In this document: piece after piece, positions 25,381 through 34,238 of the stretch | Layout of the letters: every line of letters begins with the position of its first letter | How positions within the stretch are numbered: the stretch's first letter is position 1 | Assembly (NCBI GenBank): GCA_022571845.1 | Contig: JACZXB010000002.1 | Coordinates: forward strand, 169,979-233,978 | Direction of reading: 5' to 3' | DNA: 64,000 nt | DNA from: Candidatus Zixiibacteriota bacterium | GTDB lineage: Bacteria > Zixibacteria > MSB-5A5 > GN15 > FEB-12 | The notes under the pieces: generated by a model | Told to the model about the DNA's origin: nothing | Seen by the model: the letters and a program-made list of their open reading frames with translations, nothing else | Database searches by the model: none | Made by a program: the position numbers and the translations under genes

Positions 25381-26664
25381 ATGCAGATAGCAAATGTAGA
25401 CCCGGATTCACCGCTGTTTGGATATGTCCGTCCCGGTTATAAGGTCGTATCTATAAACGGGGAAGCGGTTTTAGACGAAATAGATTTCCGGTACAAGACT
25501 ACCGATGAGCAAATAGACATTCTGTTTGCGGATAAAGACGGGAAAGAGCTAAGCTTTCAGTTCGAGGAATACCTGCCGGGTGATCTGGGGCTGACATTTG
25601 TAAGCGACAAAATCCGCACCTGTAAAAACGACTGCATTTTCTGCTTCATCGTCCAGCAGCCGCAGGGGATGAGGCGCTCTCTATATGTCAAAGACGAGGA
25701 TTATCGTCTTTCTTTTACTCACGGCAATTTCATAACTCTGTCAAATACTAACGATGAAGATATCGACCGGATAATTGAACAGCGACTGTCGCCGCTGTAT
25801 GTCTCGGTGCACGCCACCGATGACAAACTTCGGCGCTGTATGCTAAAGAATGAAAAACTGGCGCCGATTGTGCCCTCGCTGAAAAAACTGGGTGATAACG
25901 GCATTATCGTGCATACTCAAGTAGTTCTCTGTCCGGGTATCAACGACGGTGACCAGTTAGACAGAACTATCAACGAATTAGTGGAGCTGTATCCGAGCGT
26001 GGAGACATTAGCGGTGGTACCGGTAGGCTTGACAAAATACCGCGACAACTTGCCCAACTTGCGCACCTATAATAAAGATGAAGCGCGCCAGATTATTAAG
26101 CTGGTTGAACAAATGCAGAAGAAACTCTTAAAAAAGATTGGCACCAGGTTTGTCTGGCCGGCCGATGAGTTTTTCGTTGTCGCCGAAAAGAAATTCCCTG
26201 CTTTATCTTACTACGAAGAAATGAATCAGTTTGAAAACGGTATTGGCATGGTTCGTGAATTTATGACGATGTTTAACCGCCGCCGTTCTCGCTTAAAAAA
26301 GATAAAATCCGGAAAGCGGGCTTTGTTTCTGACAGGAGCCTCGGCCTTTCCGTTTTTCAATAAAGAGATTCTGCCGTATATAACCGGTGAACTTGGGCTA
26401 AGAGTTGAAATAGATCTGGTCAAAAACCGTTTCTGGGGGGAGGGTGTTACAATCTCCGGCCTTTTGACCGGTCAGGATTTGCTCCGTCACGCCAGAAAAA
26501 ATATCGAACGCTTTGACTGTCTGGTACTGCCGCCCAATTGTCTCAATATGGACAATCTCTTCCTGGACAATCTTTCGTTAGAACAATTTCAATCGGTTCT
26601 GCAACAACCAGTTTATATTGGTCAGTATGATCTGGCCGCCACCTTAAAAGATTTATATCAATGA
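25381..26664 (+). CDS. DUF512 radical-SAM-like Fe-S protein with N-terminal PDZ-like domain
   Basis: 427 residues. Residues 1-70 form a PDZ-like module (VDPDSPLFGYVRPGYKVVSINGEAV). This is followed by a cysteine cluster C-x3-C-x2-C (TCKNDCIFCFI, about 80-90), which would hold a 4Fe-4S cluster with SAM. The DUF512 core continues (YRLSFTHGNFITLSN, SVHATD, HTQVVLCPGINDG). The family is widespread next to der in many bacteria, and its ATGA overlap with der here (26661-26664) repeats that pairing. The substrate is unknown; a role in modification tied to ribosome assembly is inferred from linkage only. Confidence 0.88.
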   Translation: MQIANVDPDSPLFGYVRPGYKVVSINGEAVLDEIDFRYKTTDEQIDILFADKDGKELSFQFEEYLPGDLGLTFVSDKIRTCKNDCIFCFIVQQPQGMRRSLYVKDEDYRLSFTHGNFITLSNTNDEDIDRIIEQRLSPLYVSVHATDDKLRRCMLKNEKLAPIVPSLKKLGDNGIIVHTQVVLCPGINDGDQLDRTINELVELYPSVETLAVVPVGLTKYRDNLPNLRTYNKDEARQIIKLVEQMQKKLLKKIGTRFVWPADEFFVVAEKKFPALSYYEEMNQFENGIGMVREFMTMFNRRRSRLKKIKSGKRALFLTGASAFPFFNKEILPYITGELGLRVEIDLVKNRFWGEGVTISGLLTGQDLLRHARKNIERFDCLVLPPNCLNMDNLFLDNLSLEQFQSVLQQPVYIGQYDLAATLKDLYQ

Positions 26665-27974
26665 GTCTGCCGATAGTTGCGATTATTGGGCGACCCAATG
26701 TCGGCAAGTCATCTCTTTTTAATCGGTTCCTTAAAAGAAAAATAGCGGTGGTTGATAAAACTCCCGGTGTTACCAGAGACAGAAACTATGCGGTTTGCGA
26801 CTGGTCAGGAATTCATTTCAGGCTGGTTGATACGGGAGGGCTTGATCTTGGCGAGACTGACGAATTCAAAAAACATATACACGACCAGGCCACATTTGCT
26901 ATAAACGAAGCCGATCTGATATTGTTTTTGGTAGACGCCCGCACCGGTCCGACTGATCTTGATGTCACCATCGCCAAAAGTCTGAAAAAAACTATATCAA
27001 AAACGATTCTGGTAGCCAACAAGTGTGACGATGAAAAGCTGACAGAAGAACTTTACGAATTTATGGGTTTGGGCATCGGCGAACCTCAGCCGGTCTCGGC
27101 GACTCTGGGTCTTTATGTGGGGGACCTGCTGGACAAGCTGGTCGATAAGCTTCCAAAAGAGAAAATCGAAAAAGATGATAATGAGGATGTAACCAGAATT
27201 GCTATAGTCGGACGCCCCAATGTTGGCAAGTCATCATTTATAAACAAGCTTATAGGCGAGGAAAGGCTGATTGTTACGCCCATAGCGGGTACGACCAGAG
27301 ATGCGGTTGATACTCCCTTTGAATTTGAAGGTAAGAGCTATGTTCTGGTTGATACTGCTGGTCTGCGCCGACAATATAAAGTTCACGATGACATCGAATT
27401 CTACACCAGTATCAGAACCACCCGGGCAATTGAAAACTGCCACGTGGCTATTGTGCTAATTGATGCTGTAGAAGGCGTGACAACTCAGGATTTGAGAATT
27501 CTCGACCAGGTCCTCACTAACCGGCGCTCGGTTGTTATTGCCGTCAATAAGTGGGATTTGATAGAAAAAGATTCCAAAACTGCTGATGAATTTACGGTAA
27601 AAATTAAAGACGTTCTGGCTAATCATGCCTATGCTCCTTTAATTTATATTTCAGCTTTGACAGGACAGAGGCTGGAAAAAGTAATTAAGATCGCAACCGA
27701 AGTATACCGGAACTCATGCCAGAGAGTGGCGACTTCACAACTAAACGAATTCTTAGAAGATGTAGTCAGGCGAAAACATCCGCCTGCCAGACACGGCAAG
27801 TACATAAAGCTCCTTTACGCTACCCAGACCGAATCTCAGCCGCCAACTTTTGTCTTTTTCTCAAATCTGCCAAAGTTGATAGACAAATCTTACATCAGCT
27901 ATATTTCTAATCAGCTGCGCCAGAAATTCAGTTTTGAAGGTGTACCCATACGCCTCAAGTTTAGAAAAAAATAA
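26661..27974 (+). CDS. der: Ribosome-assembly GTPase Der (EngA)
   Basis: 437 residues with two consecutive GTPase domains and a KH-like tail. Domain 1 has the P-loop GRPNVGKSSLF (about 10), DTGG and NKCD. Domain 2 has GRPNVGKSSFINK (about 185), DTAGLRRQ and NKWDL. The last 85 residues form the KH-like domain. It is essential for 50S subunit maturation. It overlaps DUF512 by four bases (ATGA). Confidence 0.97.
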   Translation: MSLPIVAIIGRPNVGKSSLFNRFLKRKIAVVDKTPGVTRDRNYAVCDWSGIHFRLVDTGGLDLGETDEFKKHIHDQATFAINEADLILFLVDARTGPTDLDVTIAKSLKKTISKTILVANKCDDEKLTEELYEFMGLGIGEPQPVSATLGLYVGDLLDKLVDKLPKEKIEKDDNEDVTRIAIVGRPNVGKSSFINKLIGEERLIVTPIAGTTRDAVDTPFEFEGKSYVLVDTAGLRRQYKVHDDIEFYTSIRTTRAIENCHVAIVLIDAVEGVTTQDLRILDQVLTNRRSVVIAVNKWDLIEKDSKTADEFTVKIKDVLANHAYAPLIYISALTGQRLEKVIKIATEVYRNSCQRVATSQLNEFLEDVVRRKHPPARHGKYIKLLYATQTESQPPTFVFFSNLPKLIDKSYISYISNQLRQKFSFEGVPIRLKFRKK

Positions 27975-28039
27975 CCGTTCCTTTCTCAAAGAGCCAATTA
28001 CTAACAATTCCCAGTATCAAACCGATAATCAGGACAGTT

Positions 28040-29332
28040 ATGCCTGTAACAGTTACAAGTCTCAGTCAGATAGAAAGTCTCGAAAAAAAGCTGGAATCCC
28101 AAAAAGCCGAACTTCGTGACCTGGCCACCATGGGCACAGTTATCACTTCGATTCATGACATCGATGCAATCCTGTCAGTTGTAATGGATATGGCTGTTGG
28201 GCTGGTCAGCGGCGAAGTCGGAATGATTATGCTGGAGGAAAACTCCGAGCTGGTTGCCCGCATTTCATGGGGAATAGACGAAAAATTTGTGAGAGCGCTG
28301 GTTTATAAGGACGACGTTGATCTGGCCACTTACTGTTTCAAGAACCAAAAAACAGCCATCTTAAATGAGCTCTGTTTGATAAGCGACCGCCGACTGCGGG
28401 TTGAATCGGTCATTTGCGTGCCCATCAAAACCTCATCGAAATGTTACGGGGTTAATGTCATCATTAACAAACAGGAAGGCGGTAGTTTTGAGCAGGAAGA
28501 TATCGAAATTCTGCAAATGCTTATGAATTTTGTGGCCGTGTCTATTGACAATTCTACCTTGCTGCAAGAGAAGCTTGAAAAGCAAAAGATGGAGCAGGAG
28601 ATTGCCATTGCTCGCCAGGTACAAAAAACTATTTTGCCGGAAAACATTGATGACATAAAGGGAGTAGAAATAGGAGCCGAATATATACCGGCCAAAGATG
28701 TCGGCGGTGATTTCTATGATGTCATCAGGGCGAATAATGACAAGTTTGTAGTTGTTCTGGGAGATGTATCGAACAAGGGCATACCGGCAGCTTTAGTTAT
28801 GTCCGCGGCCAGCGGCATAATTAAATCTGTTTTGGAATTTGAGCCAGATGTTGAACTGTCTTTGTTGGCTGAAAAGGTGAATAAGATCTTGTCCAAGGGA
28901 ATTATTAAAGACCGGGAGACTTTTGTGACCCTGTTTTTTGCCAGATTTGACTTAAAGGCAAAAGAGCTCAGCTATTGTAATGCCGGTCATTTGCCCGGGC
29001 TGTTTGCAACTTCTGCCGGCAAAGAAATCATAAAGCTGTCAATAGGCGGAACTCTCATCGGTCAATTTCCAGAGACGAAATACACTATCGGTAAAGTGCC
29101 GCTGGCAGCCGGCAGCAGACTTTTCCTTTTCACAGATGGCCTGACCGAGTCAGTCGATGCAAATATGAATCTGTTCGGAATAGACAGAACTGAAAAATTA
29201 TTCAAGAAGGAATTAAAATTAAAGCCACAGCAATTCTGCCGGAAAGTCAAAAAGACAATAGATGAGTATTCTATTGGCTCAAAGATAGAGAGTACGGATG
29301 ATTTTACAGTGCTTCAAATAAAGGTAAACTAA
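28040..29332 (+). CDS. GAF-domain PP2C/SpoIIE-type serine phosphatase (RsbU-like)
   Basis: 430 residues: short N-terminal coiled coil (about 6-30), GAF sensor domain (about 35-180, VMDMAVGLVSGEVGMIML), a linker helix (KLEKQKMEQEIAIARQVQKTILP) and the SpoIIE/PP2C phosphatase domain (about 205-430). Metal-binding motifs are visible: AKDVGGDFYDV and VVLGDVSNKGIPAAL, with FLFTDGLTE further on and TDDFTVLQIKV at the end. It would dephosphorylate the STAS protein encoded two genes on, releasing a target in response to a GAF-sensed signal. It overlaps the RsbW-like gene by one base (TAATG). Confidence 0.92.
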   Translation: MPVTVTSLSQIESLEKKLESQKAELRDLATMGTVITSIHDIDAILSVVMDMAVGLVSGEVGMIMLEENSELVARISWGIDEKFVRALVYKDDVDLATYCFKNQKTAILNELCLISDRRLRVESVICVPIKTSSKCYGVNVIINKQEGGSFEQEDIEILQMLMNFVAVSIDNSTLLQEKLEKQKMEQEIAIARQVQKTILPENIDDIKGVEIGAEYIPAKDVGGDFYDVIRANNDKFVVVLGDVSNKGIPAALVMSAASGIIKSVLEFEPDVELSLLAEKVNKILSKGIIKDRETFVTLFFARFDLKAKELSYCNAGHLPGLFATSAGKEIIKLSIGGTLIGQFPETKYTIGKVPLAAGSRLFLFTDGLTESVDANMNLFGIDRTEKLFKKELKLKPQQFCRKVKKTIDEYSIGSKIESTDDFTVLQIKVN

Positions 29333-29754
29333 TGTCTTTTAACAGGACTTTCAAATATCTCTCAAATCCAGAGTCAGGCGAGCAGATGCTTGATGACTTA
29401 AACGACCTCTTAGATATCAGGGAGATTTCTCCTCAGCAGAAATACTCGTTTCTGTTGGCCATCTCAGAGGCATTTACTAACGCCATAATACACGGGAACC
29501 AGTGTAATCCGGAAAAAACAGTAAAATTAACGGTTATAGTAAATGAAAATGAGTTGTCTGCCGATATTGAAGACGAAGGTCAAGGTGGTCTGAAAAACAT
29601 AGATAATAGGCAGCCATCGCAGCCGTTTGATGAAGGCGGCCGGGGCATCGACCTGATTGAGCATTATGCTACAGCAGTGTGTTACTCAGAATCGCCGGCA
29701 GGAGGCTTGAAAGTAAGCATAAAGATACTTCGCCAAAAAGGAGTGCTAAAATAA
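29332..29754 (+). CDS. RsbW-like serine kinase / anti-sigma ATPase
   Basis: 140 residues of the HATPase_c (GHKL) fold used by RsbW/SpoIIAB. The N box is LLAISEAFTNAIIHGN, the G1 box DIEDEGQGG, and a further Gly-rich box DEGGRGIDLIE. It has no His-acceptor domain. In a partner switch it either binds a sigma factor or other target, or phosphorylates the STAS antagonist encoded next. Here it is sandwiched between phosphatase and STAS genes. The target might be a sigma factor elsewhere or the motility circuit that follows. Confidence 0.9.
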   Translation: MSFNRTFKYLSNPESGEQMLDDLNDLLDIREISPQQKYSFLLAISEAFTNAIIHGNQCNPEKTVKLTVIVNENELSADIEDEGQGGLKNIDNRQPSQPFDEGGRGIDLIEHYATAVCYSESPAGGLKVSIKILRQKGVLK

Positions 29755-29775
29755 GAACCGGGGCCGGAGGGAAAT

Positions 29776-30132
29776 ATGAATCTAAAGGTGAGAGAAGAAA
29801 GCGGTGCCAGAATAATTGCTCTGAACGGACGACTTGAGTTGACAACCGGAAAAGAACTCAAGGAAAAAATAAAAGTGTTTTGCGATTCGGGAACAACCAG
29901 AATCCATCTCAATATGGAACAGGTAGAATTCATAAACAGCTCCGGGCTGGGAGCCTTAATCTCTGCCATGAAAGAAGTACGTCTTGTAAAGGGGAGGCTG
30001 ACTTTGTCTAACCTGGCACCGTATGTCAGGGAGATTTTTGACATTACTCAATTAGCACACATTTTTGAAATTCATGAAACAGAACAAGCCGCATTTGCCT
30101 CTTCGGAGTCTGTAACGGTCAGCCAAAGATAG
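29776..30132 (+). CDS. STAS-domain anti-anti-sigma factor
   Basis: 118 residues, single STAS domain (about 3-105). The phospho-acceptor motif EFINSSGLGALISAMKEV contains S55-S56; S56 is the likely site by comparison with SpoIIAA. It would bind the RsbW-like kinase when unphosphorylated. The usual Asp before the Ser pair is Asn here (INSSG versus DSSG). GGAGG precedes ATG 29776. It is part of the operon 28040-30546. Confidence 0.92.
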   Translation: MNLKVREESGARIIALNGRLELTTGKELKEKIKVFCDSGTTRIHLNMEQVEFINSSGLGALISAMKEVRLVKGRLTLSNLAPYVREIFDITQLAHIFEIHETEQAAFASSESVTVSQR

Positions 30133-30141
30133 CCAGCAGCT

Positions 30142-30546
30142 GTGACAATAAATCAAACGGAGCAGCCATCAATCCTTGTAGTAGATGACGAATTATTGAT
30201 TCGTGACCTGTTGTATGATTTTTTTAAGCAGCAGGGATGGACTATAGCCGTTGCGGAAAACGGTGAAAAAGCTCTCGAGATATTGAGAGCAAGAAAAATT
30301 GACCTGGTCTTGACTGACATAAAAATGCCCCAGATAGATGGTCTTACTTTGACCTCGCAGGTCCGGGCCAAGTATCCAGATATGCCGGTTGTTCTTATGA
30401 CCGGTTATCCATCGGTTGAGACCGCCGTTGAAGGGATCAGGGCCAAAGTTTCTGATTACATAATCAAGCCATTCAATATCAACAAGCTGTTTAAAACGTT
30501 AAAATCGCAGCTTGACGACAGCAATCCTTCATCAGACGAAGTATAA
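30142..30546 (+). CDS. Single-domain response regulator
   Basis: 134 residues, one receiver domain and no output domain. The acidic pair is VVDDELLIRDLL, the phospho-Asp lies in LVLTDIKMPQIDGL (about D54), the switch Thr in MTGYPS and the Lys in IIKPFN. The start is GTG 30142, ten bases after the STAS stop. It may be a CheY-like output to the motor, or a phosphotransfer link between the partner-switch set and the kinase that follows. Context (kinase, sigma-54 activator, motAB) favours motility, but nothing fixes the partner. Confidence 0.88.
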   Translation: MTINQTEQPSILVVDDELLIRDLLYDFFKQQGWTIAVAENGEKALEILRARKIDLVLTDIKMPQIDGLTLTSQVRAKYPDMPVVLMTGYPSVETAVEGIRAKVSDYIIKPFNINKLFKTLKSQLDDSNPSSDEV

Positions 30547-30587
30547 AGCCAGTCTAAAGCAGTTAGTATCTCCAAAAAAAGTTTTAG

Positions 30588-30616
30588 TTGAAAAGCTTTG
30601 CCTGCCGGTCTACAAT
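30588..30616 (+). promoter_or_regulatory. Sigma-70 promoter of the flagellar two-component system
   Basis: TTGAAA, 17 bases, TACAAT. It lies in the only sizeable gap (93 bases) before the sensor-kinase gene, with expected start near 30623. A CCAGTCT/AGACTGG pair flanks it. Confidence 0.6.
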
Positions 30617-30639
30617 CAGCAGACTGGTAGCAAAGTTAT

Positions 30640-31995
30640 ATGGAAGAGAGGACAACCACAGCAATCAAGAAGATGACCGGGCAAACTGGTTCAACAGATG
30701 TCTCGAAATTTGCAGAATCCTATGCCTCTTTTAACCGCATAGTAAATAGCCTTCAGCGCCAGTATATCGAACTTAAAGAAGAATTTACTGCTCAGAATTT
30801 AGAAGTGGCCAGAACCAACCTTAAGTTAGTCAGACTTACCAAGAGCAATTTGGCAGCCACAGAATTTTTGAATGGAGTGCTGAACTCTATCCCTATAGGA
30901 GTTATAACTGTAAACCAAAATTCTATGATCACACACTGTAATCCGACTGCTATGGCGATTTTTGGCATAGCAGAGAAAAGCGTAATCGGCCGAAAATATT
31001 CAGAAGTAATTAAAACCGGGCACGGCCAATCAGCCGTTTCAGCGGTCAAGACATTTACGACAGGAGAAGAGTTTTCGGCTACTGAGCAAAAAATAACGTT
31101 GGCTGATAACAGAGAGCTGAATTTGTCAATCTCTACGGCAAAACTTGAAGATGAAAGCGGCAAATTTGTAGGCGCCGTAGAGGTAATTCAGGATATGACA
31201 AAGGTGCGGCGGTTAGAGCAGGAAATAGCCAGACTGAACACTCTGGCAGCGCTGGGGGAGATGGCAGCGGTCATTGCTCATGAAGTTCGCAATCCTTTGT
31301 CGGGCATAAGCGGTTTTGCATCGCTATTGGAAAGAGACTTAGAAGATGACGACCCCAAAATGAAGCTGGTTCTTAAAATCAAGCGCGGAGCAGAAATTCT
31401 TAACGAGACAGTTACCAAGCTTCTAAACTATACTCGATTCAGCGAATTAAACAGAACAGACAGTTCTTATCTGAAATATCTTGAATCAATCATCGAGGAT
31501 TTCAACACACAATTAGCGGAAGCAGGCAAGCAGACCAAAGTTGATTTCAACTTTCCTGAATATCTGGCCAGAAGAAACGTAATTATTTCGCTGGACCAAA
31601 TACTGTTTCGTCAGGCGCTCTACAATATTTTGACAAACGCGGTGGAAGCAATGGACGATAGCGGCAAATTAACAGTTGAAATAATGACTTATGAAGCAAA
31701 CGACACTCCGGAGTTATTTAAAAACAAGCTGCCGCTGGAATTTGGAGAGCAGCTTTCGGTAACAACGATTAGTGACAACGGACCCGGAATAGAAGCTGAG
31801 CCTCGTGAAAAGATATTTGCGCCCTTTTTTACAACAAAAAAAGACGGTAGCGGCCTGGGCTTGGCTGTCGCCTGGAAATTGGTAAAGGCACATGGAGGAG
31901 AAATTCTTCTTGCAGAAAAGCAGCAGGAAGGAACAACTTTCCACATTTTACTGCCGGCTAAAATTGACGCCGCACAATCGGAGAATCAACAATGA
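30640..31995 (+). CDS. PAS-domain sensor histidine kinase (FlgS/AtoS-like)
   Basis: 451 residues with no membrane segment, so probably cytoplasmic. An N-terminal coiled coil (about 20-75) leads into a PAS domain (about 80-190, FLNGVLNSIPIGVITVNQNS). The HisKA domain follows, with the phospho-His in LGEMAAVIAHEVRNPLSGISG (about 213), then HATPase_c (ILTNAVEAMDD, SDNGPGIEAE, GSGLGLAVAWKLVKAHGG). This is the NtrB/AtoS architecture. It overlaps the sigma-54 activator by four bases, so the two form a cognate pair. Soluble location and motility context resemble Campylobacter/Helicobacter FlgS. Confidence 0.92.
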   Translation: MEERTTTAIKKMTGQTGSTDVSKFAESYASFNRIVNSLQRQYIELKEEFTAQNLEVARTNLKLVRLTKSNLAATEFLNGVLNSIPIGVITVNQNSMITHCNPTAMAIFGIAEKSVIGRKYSEVIKTGHGQSAVSAVKTFTTGEEFSATEQKITLADNRELNLSISTAKLEDESGKFVGAVEVIQDMTKVRRLEQEIARLNTLAALGEMAAVIAHEVRNPLSGISGFASLLERDLEDDDPKMKLVLKIKRGAEILNETVTKLLNYTRFSELNRTDSSYLKYLESIIEDFNTQLAEAGKQTKVDFNFPEYLARRNVIISLDQILFRQALYNILTNAVEAMDDSGKLTVEIMTYEANDTPELFKNKLPLEFGEQLSVTTISDNGPGIEAEPREKIFAPFFTTKKDGSGLGLAVAWKLVKAHGGEILLAEKQQEGTTFHILLPAKIDAAQSENQQ

Positions 31996-33347
31996 AGTTT
32001 ATTGTTTTAGTGGTCGACGATGACAAACTTGTCAATGATTTTGTAGTAGAGTCATTGAACAGGGCAGGATATAGCTGTCAGACTGTAATGTCGGGGGAAG
32101 AGGCTATAATCGAAATAGAAGAGGCGCCGTTTGATGTCGTCCTGCTTGATTTGAAAATGAAAGGCATGGACGGCATTGAGACGTTAAAGCAGATAAAAAA
32201 ACTCAGACCAGACACACATGTGGTAATGATGACGGCCTTCGGAACTGTGGAAACGGCAGTCAGGGCAATGAAATTTGGCGCCGCAGATTTTCTGCTCAAG
32301 CCGGTTTCACCAGAAACTCTGGAATTCAAATTGTCTCAACTCACCGAACTGATACAGTTAAAAGCAGACAACGAACAGATGCGGCTGGAACTTTTCAGCA
32401 AATTCCATAACATGATTGGCAAATCAAAAGTAATGCAGAATGTATTTGATCTGATTAATTCAATAGCCAACGCCCGCTCGACTGTGATGATAACAGGACC
32501 ATCGGGAACCGGTAAGGAACTGGTTGCGCGCTCAATCCACTTACTTTCACAGAGAAGAAATAAGCCGTTTATTAAGCTAAACTGTGCTGCCCTACCTGAG
32601 AATCTGGTTGAAGCAGAGCTCTTTGGCTATGAAAAAGGCGCCTTTACAGATGCCAAGAAAACTTCACGCGGCAGATTTGAACTGGCCGATGGAGGCAGCC
32701 TGCTGCTTGATGAAATCTCTGAAATGCCTTTGAATCTGCAGTCCAAGCTTTTGAGAGTAATTCAGGAAAGAGAATTTGAACGGGTCGGTTCAAGCGAGAC
32801 AATATCAGTTGATGTCCGCCTGATTGCGACTTCCAATAGAAACTTAAAAGAATGCATCGCTCAGGGCATATTCCGGGAGGATCTCTATTTTCGCCTGAAC
32901 GTCATTCCTGTAGTTTTACCTCCGCTTAGTGATCGGCTTGAAGATATTCCACTTTTGGTTAAACATTTTTTTGAAAAATACAATGCAGAAAACAACAAGA
33001 CTGTCAAATCAATAGATCAAGACGCTATGAGACTCCTGGTAAACTATCACTGGCCTGGAAATATCCGGGAACTTGAAAATCTGATAGAAAGAGCGATCGT
33101 CACCTCTACCCGGGAAAATCTGACAGAGGATGATTTCCCTTCGGAACTCTCTTTAGGTGTTCTTGCAGATGAAATGCCCAGTATTAAAATTCCTATGACT
33201 CTGGAAGAAGGCAACAAATTTTTGATTTTAAGAACTCTGGAAAAATTTGGTGGTAATAAGACCAAAGCTGCTGAGGCTTTGGGCTGTACCGCCAGAACTA
33301 TCAGGAATAAGCTGGCCGAATACCGGGTAGGCCAGAATATCAATTAG
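31992..33347 (+). CDS. Sigma-54-dependent NtrC-type response regulator (FlgR/AtoC-like)
   Basis: 451 residues: receiver domain (1-118; VVDDDKLV, phospho-Asp in VVLLDLKMKGMDG), AAA+ domain (about 140-375) and Fis-type helix-turn-helix (about 405-450, GGNKTKAAEALGCTARTIRNKL). The AAA+ part has Walker A GPSGTGKELVA (Pro for the usual Glu), the sigma-54-contact loop GYEKGAFTDA and Walker B LLLDEISEM. It should activate sigma-54 promoters; three such sites are visible in this window (before hsp20, flgB and flgF). The DNA-binding tail distinguishes it from H. pylori FlgR, which lacks one. Confidence 0.95.
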   Translation: MKFIVLVVDDDKLVNDFVVESLNRAGYSCQTVMSGEEAIIEIEEAPFDVVLLDLKMKGMDGIETLKQIKKLRPDTHVVMMTAFGTVETAVRAMKFGAADFLLKPVSPETLEFKLSQLTELIQLKADNEQMRLELFSKFHNMIGKSKVMQNVFDLINSIANARSTVMITGPSGTGKELVARSIHLLSQRRNKPFIKLNCAALPENLVEAELFGYEKGAFTDAKKTSRGRFELADGGSLLLDEISEMPLNLQSKLLRVIQEREFERVGSSETISVDVRLIATSNRNLKECIAQGIFREDLYFRLNVIPVVLPPLSDRLEDIPLLVKHFFEKYNAENNKTVKSIDQDAMRLLVNYHWPGNIRELENLIERAIVTSTRENLTEDDFPSELSLGVLADEMPSIKIPMTLEEGNKFLILRTLEKFGGNKTKAAEALGCTARTIRNKLAEYRVGQNIN

Positions 33348-33384
33348 CCTCTTTATCCCGGCGTTAAAATCCACTCTTGCGGGC

Positions 33385-33411
33385 TTGAAAGAGCCGGCTT
33401 TCTGCCGATAT
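33385..33411 (+). promoter_or_regulatory. Sigma-28 (FliA)-like promoter of motAB
   Basis: The -10 element GCCGATAT matches seven of eight bases of GCCGATAA. TTGAAAGA lies at the right distance (11-base gap) for the TAAAGTTT-type -35, where it is a partial match. It sits 64 bases before the motA ATG. motAB is a classic FliA target. Confidence 0.5.
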
Positions 33412-33474
33412 ACAAGCAGACGGAAATTGTCGGCATTTTGATCAATTAAACCACAGCTTTGGAACGACAAACAG

Positions 33475-34233
33475 ATGGATTTTGCAACAATTCTGGGCCT
33501 TATTATAGCCGTGGGGGCAATCCTGGGGGCGTTTACGCTTGAAGGTGGAAATATAAATGCCATTTTCATGGCTGGCCCGATTCTGATTGTCGTAGGCGGG
33601 ACATTCGGCGCTACCATGATTACTACTTCCATGAAAACAGTTTTCAGTCTGCCCGCGTATCTGCGACTTGCCTTCACATCAATGTCACTGTCTACGCATT
33701 TAACCATTGAGCTAATTGTAAAGCTGGCTGAAAAGGCCAGACGCGAGGGTATTTTGGGCCTTGAATCGGACATGATGAAAGTAAAAGATAGATTCTTGAA
33801 AAAAGCAATGCAGTTGGTTATTGACGGCACCGAAGTATCCACTCTTAAAGAAATTCTCGACAGTGAAATGACATATCTTGAAGAGCGTCACAAAAAGGGG
33901 ATAGACTTTTTCCAGAAAGCCGGCGGTTTCGCACCGACTATGGGGATTTTGGGCACTGTTTTAGGTCTGGTGCATACTCTTGGTAACACAGATGATGCCG
34001 GCAAGATGGCGGCCGCAATTGCGGCAGCTTTCATTGCAACTCTCTGGGGTGTCGCACTGGCAAATGTCTTTTTGCTGCCAATCGCTGATAAATTGAGATT
34101 AAGGCATGAAGAAGAAATGTCACACTGGGAGCTTATCGCCGAAGGGGTTGTGGCTATTCAATCAGGAGATAACCCGCGTAATATTAAAACAAGACTGCAC
34201 TGTTTTATTCCTCCTCACACCCGCGATGAATAG
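33475..34233 (+). CDS. motA: Flagellar motor stator protein MotA
   Basis: 252 residues with four membrane helices: ATILGLIIAVGAILGAF and GPILIVVGGTFGATM near the N-terminus, then GFAPTMGILGTVLGLVHTL and IAAAFIATLWGVALANVFLLP near the C-terminus. A large cytoplasmic loop with charged residues lies between and would contact FliG. The GTVLGLV and FIATLWGV segments are the MotA/PomA signatures. It forms the proton- or sodium-conducting stator with MotB. It is the first gene of a transcript behind a sigma-28-like promoter. Confidence 0.95.
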   Translation: MDFATILGLIIAVGAILGAFTLEGGNINAIFMAGPILIVVGGTFGATMITTSMKTVFSLPAYLRLAFTSMSLSTHLTIELIVKLAEKARREGILGLESDMMKVKDRFLKKAMQLVIDGTEVSTLKEILDSEMTYLEERHKKGIDFFQKAGGFAPTMGILGTVLGLVHTLGNTDDAGKMAAAIAAAFIATLWGVALANVFLLPIADKLRLRHEEEMSHWELIAEGVVAIQSGDNPRNIKTRLHCFIPPHTRDE

Positions 34234-34238
34234 ATAAA

